Assembly: GCF_000308435.1 (NCBI RefSeq)
Contig: NZ_BAFR01000014.1
Coordinates: 1-46,020 of the forward strand
Length of the DNA: 46,020 bases
Reading direction: 5' to 3'
Source: Nocardia araoensis NBRC 100135
Lineage (GTDB): Bacteria; Actinomycetota; Actinomycetes; Mycobacteriales; Mycobacteriaceae
The notes beneath the pieces are model-generated. The model was not told the origin of the DNA. It did no database searches and saw only the letters and a list, made by a program, of their open reading frames with translations. This document shows, in pieces, positions 25,179 through 33,746 of this stretch. The position numbers and the translations under genes were made by a program. The first letter of the stretch is position 1, and each line of letters begins with the position of its first letter.

Positions 25179-25196
25179 CGGAACTCCTCAGGTCAA

Positions 25197-25274
25197 CGTT
25201 TGTAGGCCAACGTTTGTTGACATAACCGTAGCGCGGCCCGCACTAGGAAGTCAACAGTTGTTGGCCTACACTTG
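25197..25274. promoter_or_regulatory. Paired TetR-type operator arms in the divergent promoter
   Basis: The 25-bp segments 25197-25221 and 25250-25274 are inverted copies of each other (19 of 25 positions match), sharing TGTAGGCCAAC and TGTTGAC. Each arm itself contains two short palindromes of the form CAACNNNTGTWG; the best is CAACAGTTGTTG (25252-25263). The layout predicts TetR binding on both flanks of the back-to-back promoters. Confidence 0.75.
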
Positions 25275-25279
25275 TTGGC

Positions 25280-25867
25280 ATGATCGTAGAACCTGATCAA
25301 GCCCCCGCTCGACGTTCGGACGCGACGCGTGCGGCGATTCTGGAAGCGGCCCGTGCCCGATTCGCCGCCGAAGGTTTCCGCAAGGCGACCATCCGCGCCA
25401 TCGCCGCGGACGCGGACATCGACCCGTCCATGGTCATGCGGTACTTCGGCAGCAAAGACGGCCTCTTCGCGGCGGCGGTCGACGTCCGTCTCGATCTGCC
25501 CGACCTCGGCTCCGCGGACCCGGACACCCTGGGCGAGCAGTTGGTGCGCCGCTTCTTCGAAATCTGGGAAGAGCAGCCGAACAGGGAGGTGCTGCTGACG
25601 CTGCTGCGCTCGTCGATCACCGACGAGGCCGTGGCCGAACGCGTCCGCGCCGTCTTCACCCAGCAGATACTGCCCGCCGTCCTGCGTTTCGGCGATCCCG
25701 CCGACGCTCCACGCAGGGGAGGTCTGATCGTCACGCAGATGCTCGGCCTCGCCCTGTGCCGCTATGTCCTGTGCCTGCCCCCGGTCGTAGCCCTGACCCG
25801 CGACCAGATCATCGCGGAGGTGGCACCCACCCTCCAGCGCTACCTGACGTCCGTCCCGACTGAGTGA
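25280..25867 (+). CDS. TetR-family transcriptional repressor
   Basis: A 195-residue TetR regulator. The N-terminal helix-turn-helix (about 15-60) reads AAILEAARARFAAEGFRKATIRAIAADADIDPSMVMRYFGSKDGLFAAA. The C-terminal ligand domain is the TetR_C-like type with EQLVRRFFEIWEEQP and MLGLALCRYVLCLPPV. It starts at 25280, five bases beyond an operator arm, so autoregulation is likely. It should also repress the divergent FAD monooxygenase. The ligand is not predictable. Confidence 0.9.
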   Translation: MIVEPDQAPARRSDATRAAILEAARARFAAEGFRKATIRAIAADADIDPSMVMRYFGSKDGLFAAAVDVRLDLPDLGSADPDTLGEQLVRRFFEIWEEQPNREVLLTLLRSSITDEAVAERVRAVFTQQILPAVLRFGDPADAPRRGGLIVTQMLGLALCRYVLCLPPVVALTRDQIIAEVAPTLQRYLTSVPTE

Positions 25868-25936
25868 AATCAGCTGGTACGGGGCTGTACGGTCGAATGA
25901 TGGCCGACGATCCCTGCTGCTCCGCGACATAACGAA

Positions 25937-25971
25937 ATCGGCCCGCACGACGTGCTGTCGTGCGGGCCGAT
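25937..25971. terminator. Terminator hairpin between tetR and fadE27
   Basis: ATCGGCCCGCACGAC (25937-25951) pairs perfectly with GTCGTGCGGGCCGAT (25957-25971) around GTGCT. It lies between converging transcripts. Confidence 0.85.
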
Positions 25972-25989
25972 CGGTCTGCCGTGCCGTTC

Positions 25990-27084
25990 TCAGCCGGCCA
26001 GCAGCGCGCCGAGGGCGCGGAGGTGGTCGGTGCTCGCGCCGAGGGCGAACTCGTTGTGTTTGGCGGCGGTGAAGTAGTTGTGCACGATGTGGTCGCGGTC
26101 GATGCCGACGCCGCCGTGCACGTGGACGACGGTGTGCGCGACGCGGTGGCCCGCGTCGGCGGCCCAGAACTTGGCGGTGTGCACCGCTTCGGCGGCGGGC
26201 AGGTCCTCCGACAGCAGCCAGGCCGCCTGGGTCACCGCCAGGCGCAGGCCCTGCACGTCGATGTAGGCGTCGGCGAGCCGCTGGGCCACGGCCTGGAAGC
26301 TGCCGACCGCCTTGCCGAACTGCTCGCGCTCCCTGGCGTATTCGGCGACCAGCTCGAGCGCCCGTTCCAGGGTGCCGAGCTGCGTGGCGCTCAGGCCGAG
26401 CCAGGCGCGGGTGAGAATCCAGTCCAGGATCTCCGCGCCGCCGGCCACCGTGCCGACGAGTTCGGCAGGGGTATCGGTGAGTTCGACCGCGAACTCCGGG
26501 CTGCGGTCGACCACCTGCTGCGCGGTCACGGTCGCCGCCGCGGGATCGACCAGGAACACCGCGGTGGTTCCGGACGCCGTGGCGGGCACCAGAATCCGCT
26601 CGGCTCGATTCGCGAAGGGCACGGTGGTCTTGGCCCCGGTCAGCCGCCAGCCGTCGGCGGTCTCGACGGCGGTCGTGGTCGGCGCGGCGGGTTCCCAGTT
26701 GCGCTCCTCGGCCAGCGCCACCGTCAGGATGACGCTGCCCGCGGCCGCCCGTGTGGCCAGCTCCTGTTGCGCCGCGGAACCGAATCGCGCCAGCGCGGCC
26801 GCGCCGAGCGCGATCGACCACAGGTACGGCACGGCCGCGAGGTGCTTGCCCAGTTCCCGCAGGATCGTGGTCTGCTCGAGCGCGCCGAGGTCGCTGCCGC
26901 CGGCCGACTCGGGCAGCGCGGCCGCGAGCACGCCGGTCTCGGCCAGCGAGCTCCACAGCTGCTGATCGAACCGCTCATCGGCCCTGTCGAGTTCACGCAG
27001 CCGGTCGGCGGTGACCAGCTTGCCGCACACCTCGCCGGTCAGCCGGCCGAGATCCAGTTGGGCTTCGGTGGGGGTGAAATCCAT
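25990..27084 (-). CDS. fadE27: FadE27 (ChsE5), steroid acyl-CoA dehydrogenase subunit
   Basis: A 364-residue acyl-CoA dehydrogenase-fold protein matching FadE27 (Rv3505). It shows MDFTPTEAQLDLGRL, LAAALPESAGGSDLG, KTTVPFANRAERILVP and HTVVHVHGGVGIDRDHIVHNYF. FadE26 and FadE27 (ChsE4-ChsE5) form a heterotetramer that dehydrogenates the first C26 side-chain CoA. In this subunit the position of the catalytic base is not an obvious glutamate, fitting the accessory role. It lies 21 nt after fadE26 in the same operon. The usual next gene, fadD17, is absent; a terminator and tetR follow. Confidence 0.93.
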   Translation of the reverse strand: MDFTPTEAQLDLGRLTGEVCGKLVTADRLRELDRADERFDQQLWSSLAETGVLAAALPESAGGSDLGALEQTTILRELGKHLAAVPYLWSIALGAAALARFGSAAQQELATRAAAGSVILTVALAEERNWEPAAPTTTAVETADGWRLTGAKTTVPFANRAERILVPATASGTTAVFLVDPAAATVTAQQVVDRSPEFAVELTDTPAELVGTVAGGAEILDWILTRAWLGLSATQLGTLERALELVAEYAREREQFGKAVGSFQAVAQRLADAYIDVQGLRLAVTQAAWLLSEDLPAAEAVHTAKFWAADAGHRVAHTVVHVHGGVGIDRDHIVHNYFTAAKHNEFALGASTDHLRALGALLAG

Positions 27085-27105
27085 GGAAGTTCTCCCTGCT
27101 TTCGA

Positions 27106-28299
<1,194 letters not shown>

Positions 28300-28354
28300 G
28301 GCGATACCTCATGCCTTCGTTCGGATCGGGTTCCCCCGATCATTGCATATGGAC

Positions 28355-28368
28355 TGAAACATGTTCCA
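28355..28368. promoter_or_regulatory. KstR-type operator between fadE26 and fdxD
   Basis: TGAAACATGTTCCA matches TnnAACnnGTTnnA exactly. It lies 55 bp upstream of fadE26 and 87 bp upstream of fdxD, in position to control both divergent transcripts. Confidence 0.87.
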
Positions 28369-28455
28369 GTATTGATACTGAATCCCCCCGATGACGCCCC
28401 GGTGGAGCGGATCGGCTTGTTAGGCTTCGGCCAGAGTGGTGGTAAAGGAGTTGCC

Positions 28456-28644
28456 ATGAAGATCAGTGTCGATCCAGACCAGTGCGAAGCTAATGGAATA
28501 TGCGTCGGAATCGCCCCCGACGTGTTCGAACTCGATGACGAGGACGTGCTGCACATCCAGGACGCCGACGTGCCCTCCGATCGGCTCGCCGATGTCCAGG
28601 ATGCTGTCGCGCAGTGCCCCAAGGCGGCGCTGCGGTTGCAGTGA
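28456..28644 (+). CDS. fdxD: FdxD, small [3Fe-4S]-type ferredoxin
   Basis: A 62-residue ferredoxin matching FdxD (Rv3503c). Three cysteines, Cys10, Cys16 (CEANGIC) and Cys54 (QCPKAALRL), fit a three-iron cluster. The position of the missing fourth ligand is Asn13. AAAGGAG precedes the ATG. It probably passes electrons to a sterol-pathway oxidase such as Cyp125 (inference). It is followed by hsd4A, which has its own operator. Confidence 0.92.
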   Translation: MKISVDPDQCEANGICVGIAPDVFELDDEDVLHIQDADVPSDRLADVQDAVAQCPKAALRLQ

Positions 28645-28662
28645 AGCACCCTTGCCGTAAGT

Positions 28663-28676
28663 TGGAACACGTTCTA
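28663..28676 (+). promoter_or_regulatory. KstR-type operator overlapping the hsd4A -10 box
   Basis: TGGAACACGTTCTA matches TnnAACnnGTTnnA exactly. Its terminal TA begins a TAGAGT hexamer (28675-28680) exactly 7 nt before the hsd4A GTG. Confidence 0.87.
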
Positions 28677-28687
28677 GAGTCGGCCGC

Positions 28688-29590
28688 GTGAGCAATGATC
28701 TGAGCCTGGCGGGCCGAGTAGCGATCGTGACCGGCGGCGGCGCCGGACTTGGGCGGGCAGAGGCGCTCGCGCTGGCCGGGGCGGGCGCGTCCGTGGTGGT
28801 CAACGATCTCGCCGAGTCCGACGTGGTCGCCGAGACGCTCGGCGCGATCCGGGCGCTCGGCGCCAAGGCGGAGTTCGTCGCGGGCAGCATCGCCGAGCGC
28901 GCCACCGCCGACGCGCTGATCCGCACCGCCGAGGAGTCCTTCGGTTCGGTCGACATCGTGGTCAACAACGCGGGCATCACCCGCGACCGGATGCTGTTCA
29001 ACATGTCCGACGAGGACTTCGACGCGGTGCTCGCGGTGCACCTGCGCGGTCATTTCCTGCTGTCGCGCAACGCCGCCGCCTACTGGCGCGGCAAGTCGAA
29101 GCAGGCGGGCGCGCCGGTGTACGGCAGGCTGATCAACACCTCGTCGGAGGCCGGGTTGCTCGGCCCGGAGGGGCAGGCCAACTACGGCGCCGCGAAGGCG
29201 GGCATCACCGCGCTGACCTTGTCGGCCGCGCGGGCGCTGTCGCGCTACGGCGTGCGAGCGAACGCCATCGCGCCGCGCGCGCGGACGGCGATGACCGAGG
29301 CGGTGTTCAGCCCCGCCCCGGAGGGGGAGCCCGATCCGCTGTCGCCCGATTACGTGGCCCGGCTCGTGGCCTATCTGGCTTCGCCCGCGGCCGACGCGGT
29401 CAACGGGCAACTGTTCGTCGTCTATGGGGGGATGGTCGCGCTGATGGCGGCGCCCGTCGTCGAGCGCCGGTTCGACGCGGCCGCGGGGGAGTGGTCGCCG
29501 CAAGATCTGGCCGACACGCTGGGCGGCTACTTCGCCGATCGCCCCGATGGGCGGACCTTCTCGGCGTCTTCGCTGACCGAGCTGGGGTGA
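28688..29590 (+). CDS. hsd4A: Hsd4A, steroid (hydroxyacyl-CoA/17beta-hydroxysteroid) dehydrogenase
   Basis: A 300-residue SDR matching Hsd4A (Rv3502c). Rossmann motif VTGGGAGLGRAEA is at about 14-26, NNAG near 96-99, INTSSEAGLLG follows, and the catalytic NYGAAKAG comes after it. The C-terminal extension is similar to that of the multifunctional MFE-2 dehydrogenases. It oxidises the 3-hydroxyacyl-CoA of the sterol side chain after EchA19. The GTG at 28688 has no Shine-Dalgarno sequence but lies 7 nt after a -10 box, so the message is probably leaderless. It sits between fdxD and yrbE4A as in mycobacteria. Confidence 0.93.
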   Translation: MSNDLSLAGRVAIVTGGGAGLGRAEALALAGAGASVVVNDLAESDVVAETLGAIRALGAKAEFVAGSIAERATADALIRTAEESFGSVDIVVNNAGITRDRMLFNMSDEDFDAVLAVHLRGHFLLSRNAAAYWRGKSKQAGAPVYGRLINTSSEAGLLGPEGQANYGAAKAGITALTLSAARALSRYGVRANAIAPRARTAMTEAVFSPAPEGEPDPLSPDYVARLVAYLASPAADAVNGQLFVVYGGMVALMAAPVVERRFDAAAGEWSPQDLADTLGGYFADRPDGRTFSASSLTELG

Positions 29591-29619
29591 GCGGCGGCGG
29601 CACGCCGCGGGTGCGCTAC

Positions 29620-29644
29620 TGATCAGCTGTCCAACTGTTGATCA
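29620..29644. promoter_or_regulatory. Pair of TGATCA palindromes upstream of the mce4 operon
   Basis: Two perfect TGATCA hexamers (29620-29625 and 29639-29644), 19 bp apart start to start, frame an imperfect inverted repeat (GCTGTCC/AACTGTTG). This looks like an operator for an unidentified dimeric regulator or an hsd4A 3' element. No evidence ties it to a named protein. Confidence 0.4.
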
Positions 29645-29740
29645 TGTGATCGGTGCTTGGTAGACATAGGGACGGGTTATGTCCTACCTCACAAAGGTGG
29701 GATCATCACTCGCTGACACCGGTTACAAATTTATATGCCG

Positions 29741-29779
29741 ATTTTTCGAAAAATTGCACTTCAAATGTGGGAAAAGTGC
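29741..29779. promoter_or_regulatory. AT-rich palindrome and hairpin upstream of yrbE4A
   Basis: ATTTTTCGAAAAAT (29741-29754) is a perfect 14-bp palindrome in a markedly AT-rich patch (about 29720-29780) of an otherwise GC-rich region. It is followed directly by the inverted repeat GCACTT (29756-29761)/AAGTGC (29774-29779). Such patches attract nucleoid regulators or upstream activators. The binding factor is unknown. Confidence 0.5.
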
Positions 29780-29792
29780 TACCGGCAACACG

Positions 29793-29806
29793 GTGAACAT
29801 GTTCTA
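29793..29806 (+). promoter_or_regulatory. KstR-type operator of the mce4 operon (one mismatch)
   Basis: GTGAACATGTTCTA fits TnnAACnnGTTnnA except for the first base. It lies 74 bp upstream of the yrbE4A ATG, followed by a TAATCG hexamer. mce4 is a known KstR target in mycobacteria. Confidence 0.75.
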
Positions 29807-29880
29807 ATCGTTCCGGCGGTGCGGCCACGGTGACATTCGCGCCGTGTGCTGTGTACGCCGGTGAGCAAGGAGGATCGCGG

Positions 29881-30645
29881 ATGAACGAGGTCCTTGCCGT
29901 GCCGTTGCGGGCTGTCGGCGGATTCTTCGAACTCACCGCCGATGTCGCACGCGCCAGCGTGCGCAGACCCTTTCAATGGCGAGAGTTCATCGATCAGTCG
30001 TGGTTCATCGCGCGGGTATCGATCGTGCCGACATTGCTGGTGGCCATTCCGTTCACCGTTCTGGTGAGCTTCACGCTGAACATTCTGCTGCGGGAGATCG
30101 GCGCGGCCGACCTCAGCGGAGCGGGTGCGGCGTTCGGCGCGGTCACCCAGGTGGGGCCGATCGTCACCGTGCTCATCGTCGCCGGGGCCGGCGCGACCGC
30201 GATCTGCGCCGACCTGGGCGCACGCACCATCCGCGAGGAAATCGACGCGATGCGGGTGCTGGGCATCAATCCGGTGCACCGCTTGGTGGTGCCACGGGTG
30301 CTCGCCTCGATGTTCGTCGCGCTGTTGCTCAACAGCCTGGTGTGCACCATCGGCATCGTCGGCGGATTCCTGTTCTCGGTGTATCTGCAGGACGTGAACC
30401 CCGGCGCGTTCGTCAATGGCATCACGCTGCTCACCCATCTGCCCGAGTTGATCATTTCGGAGGTGAAAGCCGGATTGTTCGGGCTGATCGCCGGACTGGT
30501 CGCCTGCTATCTGGGCCTGAATGTCAAAGGTGGACCCAAGAGTGTCGGTGATGCGGTGAATCAGACCGTAGTCTTCGCTTTTATGGCCCTGTTCGTCGTG
30601 AACGTGGTGGTCACCGCCGTCGGCATCAAGTTCACGGCGCGGTGA
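29881..30645 (+). CDS. yrbE4A: YrbE4A, permease subunit of the Mce4 sterol importer
   Basis: A 254-residue MlaE-family integral membrane protein with five to six hydrophobic segments. An early amphipathic stretch precedes the first membrane segment, VSIVPTLLVAIPFTVLVSF. The conserved loop ICADLGARTIREEIDAMRVLGINP is characteristic. With YrbE4B it forms the inner-membrane permease driven by the MceG ATPase, which is encoded elsewhere. AAGGAGG lies 7 nt before the ATG at 29881. It is the first gene of the rightward mce4 operon, and yrbE4B follows after 4 nt. Confidence 0.95.
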   Translation: MNEVLAVPLRAVGGFFELTADVARASVRRPFQWREFIDQSWFIARVSIVPTLLVAIPFTVLVSFTLNILLREIGAADLSGAGAAFGAVTQVGPIVTVLIVAGAGATAICADLGARTIREEIDAMRVLGINPVHRLVVPRVLASMFVALLLNSLVCTIGIVGGFLFSVYLQDVNPGAFVNGITLLTHLPELIISEVKAGLFGLIAGLVACYLGLNVKGGPKSVGDAVNQTVVFAFMALFVVNVVVTAVGIKFTAR

Positions 30646-30649
30646 TCCG

Positions 30650-31501
30650 ATGGCCTTCGTAATCGAATCCCGCTTTCCCCGTACCGTTCGACGGGTGCGC
30701 CGGATGTCGGATTCGCTCGATTCGGTGGGCAAGCATGCCGTGTTCTATGCCCAGGCGCTCGGTTCCGTTCCGCGGGCTCTGCTGCACTACCGCACCGAGA
30801 CCATCCGGTTGATCGCCGAGATCAGCATGGGTTCCGGCGCGCTGGCGGTGATCGGCGGCACGGTGGTGATCGTCGGGTTCCTGACGCTGTTCGCGGGCGG
30901 CACCATCGCCGTGCAGGGCTACAGCTCGCTGGGCAATATCGGCGTCGAGGCGCTGACCGGCTTCTTCGCGGCGTTCATCAATGTCAGGATCGCGGCGCCG
31001 GTGATCTCCGGCATCGGCCTGGCGGCCACCATCGGGGCCGGTTCGACCGCGCAACTGGGCGCGATGCGGGTCGCCGAGGAGATCGACGCGCTGGAGTCGA
31101 TGGCGATCCGTCCGGTGCCCTACCTGGTCGGCACCCGCGTGCTGGCCGGGATGATCGCGATCGTCCCGCTCTACGCGCTCGCGGTGATCGCCTCGTTCCT
31201 GGCCAGCCGGTTCGCCACCGTGGTGATCTACGGCCAGTCGGCGGGCGTCTACGACCACTACTTCTCCACGTTCCTCATCCCGAGCGACATCCTCTGGTCC
31301 TTCGCCCAGGCGATCTTCATGGCCTTGGCGGTCATGTTGATCCACACCTACTACGGCTACAACGCCGCGGGCGGGCCGGTCGGGGTCGGCGTCGCGGTGG
31401 GCAACGCGGTGCGCGCCTCGCTGGTCGCGGTGGTCACGGTCACCCTGCTGATCTCGCTGGCCATCTACGGCACCTCCGGCAACTTCCATCTCTCCGGATA
31501 A
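30650..31501 (+). CDS. yrbE4B: YrbE4B, second permease subunit of the Mce4 importer
   Basis: A 283-residue MlaE-family permease with SMGSGALAVIGGTVVIVGFLTLF, the conserved ATIGAGSTAQLGAMRVAEEIDALESMAIRP loop and several further membrane helices. It pairs with YrbE4A in the cytoplasmic membrane. It begins 4 nt after yrbE4A and ends 5 nt before mce4A, so all are one transcript. The order yrbE4A-yrbE4B-mce4A to F is the standard mce arrangement. Confidence 0.95.
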   Translation: MAFVIESRFPRTVRRVRRMSDSLDSVGKHAVFYAQALGSVPRALLHYRTETIRLIAEISMGSGALAVIGGTVVIVGFLTLFAGGTIAVQGYSSLGNIGVEALTGFFAAFINVRIAAPVISGIGLAATIGAGSTAQLGAMRVAEEIDALESMAIRPVPYLVGTRVLAGMIAIVPLYALAVIASFLASRFATVVIYGQSAGVYDHYFSTFLIPSDILWSFAQAIFMALAVMLIHTYYGYNAAGGPVGVGVAVGNAVRASLVAVVTVTLLISLAIYGTSGNFHLSG

Positions 31502-31506
31502 GCGAC

Positions 31507-32721
31507 ATGGCGGAATCGAAGCAAACGGAAAGCCGCCTGGTGCGGGCGCTGCGCGGCGGGCTCGGCCTGAAACTGGCCGGGGCGGCGATGGTGCTGGCGC
31601 TGGTCGCGATCGTGACGGTCGCGCTGATCATGTTCGTCGGCGGGTTCACGCCGACGGCCACCGTGACGGTGGACGCGCCGCGCAGCGGCTTGGTGCTGGA
31701 CCCGGACGCCAAGGTGAAGGTCCGCGGGGTGGAGATCGGTCGGGTGGCCTCGGTCGACCACACCGACGAGGGAGCCAGGCTGAAGCTGGCCGTCGATCCG
31801 GAACTGCTGAAGCTGGTGCCGTCCAACGCCGACGTCGACATCAGGTCCACCACGGTGTTCGGCGCGAAATACGTCAACTTCACCGTCCCGCAGCAACCCG
31901 CGCACACTTCGTTGCAACCGGGCGCGGTCGTCACCGCGCAGCGGGTGACCGTCGAGTTCAACACGCTGTTCCAGCACCTGTCCGACGTGCTGGCCAAGAT
32001 CGAGCCGGAGAAGCTGAACGCGACGCTGTCGGCGCTGGGCACCGCGCTGCAAGGCCGCGGGGAGAAGCTGGGCGCACTGCTCGAGCAGAGCGACGCCTAC
32101 CTGCGCGACATCAACCCGTATCTGCCCACGCTGCAACAGGATCTGGCCAAGACCGGCGAGGTCACCGACCTCTACGCGGACACGGTGAACGACCTGCTGC
32201 GCACCGTGGACAACTTCACGGTCACCAGCAAGACCCTCGCCCAGGAGCAGGACAGCCTGGACAACCTGCTGGTGAACGTCACCGGCTTGGCCGACACGAC
32301 CGGATCGGTCCTGCGCGACAACGAGAACCAGCTCGGCACGGCGCTCGATCTGCTGCGCCCGACCACCGGTTTGCTCGACGAGTACGCGCCCGCGCTGTAC
32401 TGCCTGATCGGCGGCCTGGGCAAGGCGCTGCCGCTGGGTGAGGCGGTCTTCGGCGGCCTGCAGGAAGGTGTCGCGCTGAACACCGGCTTCATGTACGGCG
32501 CGAAGCCGTACACCTACCCGGAGGATCTGCCCAAGGTCAACGCGACCGGCGGCCCGCAGTGCGGGGGCATCCTGGATCGGGTGCCGGGGAGCCACTCGAA
32601 CTATGTCGTCACCGACACCTCGGAGGGGCATGTGTACACACCGTCGACGATGCTGACGGTCAACCCGCCGAAGGTCTTCCAGCTTCTGTTCGCCGGACTA
32701 CCGGGGGTGCCGCGCCCGTGA
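31507..32721 (+). CDS. mce4A: Mce4A, substrate-binding Mce protein
   Basis: A 404-residue Mce protein. An N-terminal membrane anchor is at about 18-46, and an MlaD/MCE beta domain at about 50-130 (SGLVLDPDAKVKVRGVEIGRVASVD, STTVFGAKYVNFTVPQQP). A long helical region (about 140-300) and a Cys-containing C-terminal part (LYCLIGGLGKALPLGEAVFGG) follow. Six Mce proteins assemble a tube across the periplasm that passes sterol to the YrbE permease. The stop overlaps the mce4B GTG by four bases. Confidence 0.94.
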   Translation: MAESKQTESRLVRALRGGLGLKLAGAAMVLALVAIVTVALIMFVGGFTPTATVTVDAPRSGLVLDPDAKVKVRGVEIGRVASVDHTDEGARLKLAVDPELLKLVPSNADVDIRSTTVFGAKYVNFTVPQQPAHTSLQPGAVVTAQRVTVEFNTLFQHLSDVLAKIEPEKLNATLSALGTALQGRGEKLGALLEQSDAYLRDINPYLPTLQQDLAKTGEVTDLYADTVNDLLRTVDNFTVTSKTLAQEQDSLDNLLVNVTGLADTTGSVLRDNENQLGTALDLLRPTTGLLDEYAPALYCLIGGLGKALPLGEAVFGGLQEGVALNTGFMYGAKPYTYPEDLPKVNATGGPQCGGILDRVPGSHSNYVVTDTSEGHVYTPSTMLTVNPPKVFQLLFAGLPGVPRP

Positions 32722-33746
32722 AGAACACCGCGACCACCGTCAAACTGGCCATCTTCACCCTGGTGATGACGCTGATCTTCGCCGGCCTGGCGGTCGTGTT
32801 CAGTCAGATGCGCTTCGCGCGGGAGAACGGTTACCACGCCGTGTTCACCAGTTCGTCCGGCATGCTGCCGGGTGCGAAGGTGCGCATCGCGGGCGTGCCG
32901 GTCGGCTCGGTCACGTCGGTGAAAGTCGGCAAGGACTATCTCGCGCACGTCGAGTTCGACGTCGATCGCAAATACCGGCTGCTCACCAGCACCCGTGCGG
33001 CGATCAAATACGAGAACCTGGTCGGTGACCGTTATCTCGAGCTGTCGGAGGGACCTGGCTCCAACCGCGTCTTGCAGCCCGGCGGCACCATCGTCAAGGA
33101 ACAGACCGCACCCGCCCTCGATCTGGACATGCTGCTCGGCGGTTTCCGGCCGCTGCTGCGCGGCCTCGACCCGGGCCAGGTCAACGACCTCACCAACGCG
33201 CTGCTGCAGATCTTCCAGGGCCAGGGCGGCACGCTGGTGTCCCTGCTCAACAGCGGCGGCTCGTTCGCCAAGACCCTAGCCGACCGGGACGCGCTGATCG
33301 GCAGCGTGATCGACAATCTCAACACGGTACTGCGGACCGTCGATGAGCGCGGCGACCAGTTCGCCACCACGATCGCCGAATTGCAGCGCCTGATCAGCGG
33401 ATTGGCCGCCGACAGGGACCAGATCGGCGACGCGATCCCGCGCATCGCCGGCGCCACCGGCGATCTGACCGATCTGCTCTCCCAGGCCCGCCCCGATCTG
33501 CACGGCACGATCGAGCAGACCGGACGCCTGGCCACGAACCTCGACGCCGGGTCGGACACGGTGCAGTGGGTGCTGGACCGGCTGCCGGAGACCTATCGCC
33601 AGCTGATCCGCATCGGCTCCTACGGCTCCTTCCTCCAGCTCTACGTCTGCTCGACGAACTTCCTGGTGGACGGCCCGAACGGCCAGACGATGAAGGTCAA
33701 CATGCCCGGGGCGCAGACGACCGGAAGGTGTGCGGACAACCGATGA
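32718..33746 (+). CDS. mce4B: Mce4B
   Basis: A 342-residue Mce protein. An N-terminal anchor lies at about 7-28, an MCE domain at about 38-115 (SSGMLPGAKVRIAGVPVGSVTSVK, YENLVGDRYLELSEG), then a helical needle region and a short C-terminal segment with LYVCSTNF. The GTG at 32718 overlaps the mce4A stop (GTGA). The open frame extends further upstream, but only this start gives the normal membrane anchor. Coupled to mce4C by ATGA. Confidence 0.93.
   Translation: MKNTATTVKLAIFTLVMTLIFAGLAVVFSQMRFARENGYHAVFTSSSGMLPGAKVRIAGVPVGSVTSVKVGKDYLAHVEFDVDRKYRLLTSTRAAIKYENLVGDRYLELSEGPGSNRVLQPGGTIVKEQTAPALDLDMLLGGFRPLLRGLDPGQVNDLTNALLQIFQGQGGTLVSLLNSGGSFAKTLADRDALIGSVIDNLNTVLRTVDERGDQFATTIAELQRLISGLAADRDQIGDAIPRIAGATGDLTDLLSQARPDLHGTIEQTGRLATNLDAGSDTVQWVLDRLPETYRQLIRIGSYGSFLQLYVCSTNFLVDGPNGQTMKVNMPGAQTTGRCADNR

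Noticed and set aside
25193..26956. 587-codon minus-strand open frame over tetR and part of fadE27
   Set aside because: The translation switches between Arg-rich nonsense and the antisense of TetR. fadE27 is read in another frame.
31465..32631. 388-codon minus-strand open frame over mce4A
   Set aside because: It mirrors the Mce4A coding sequence and has no recognisable domain.
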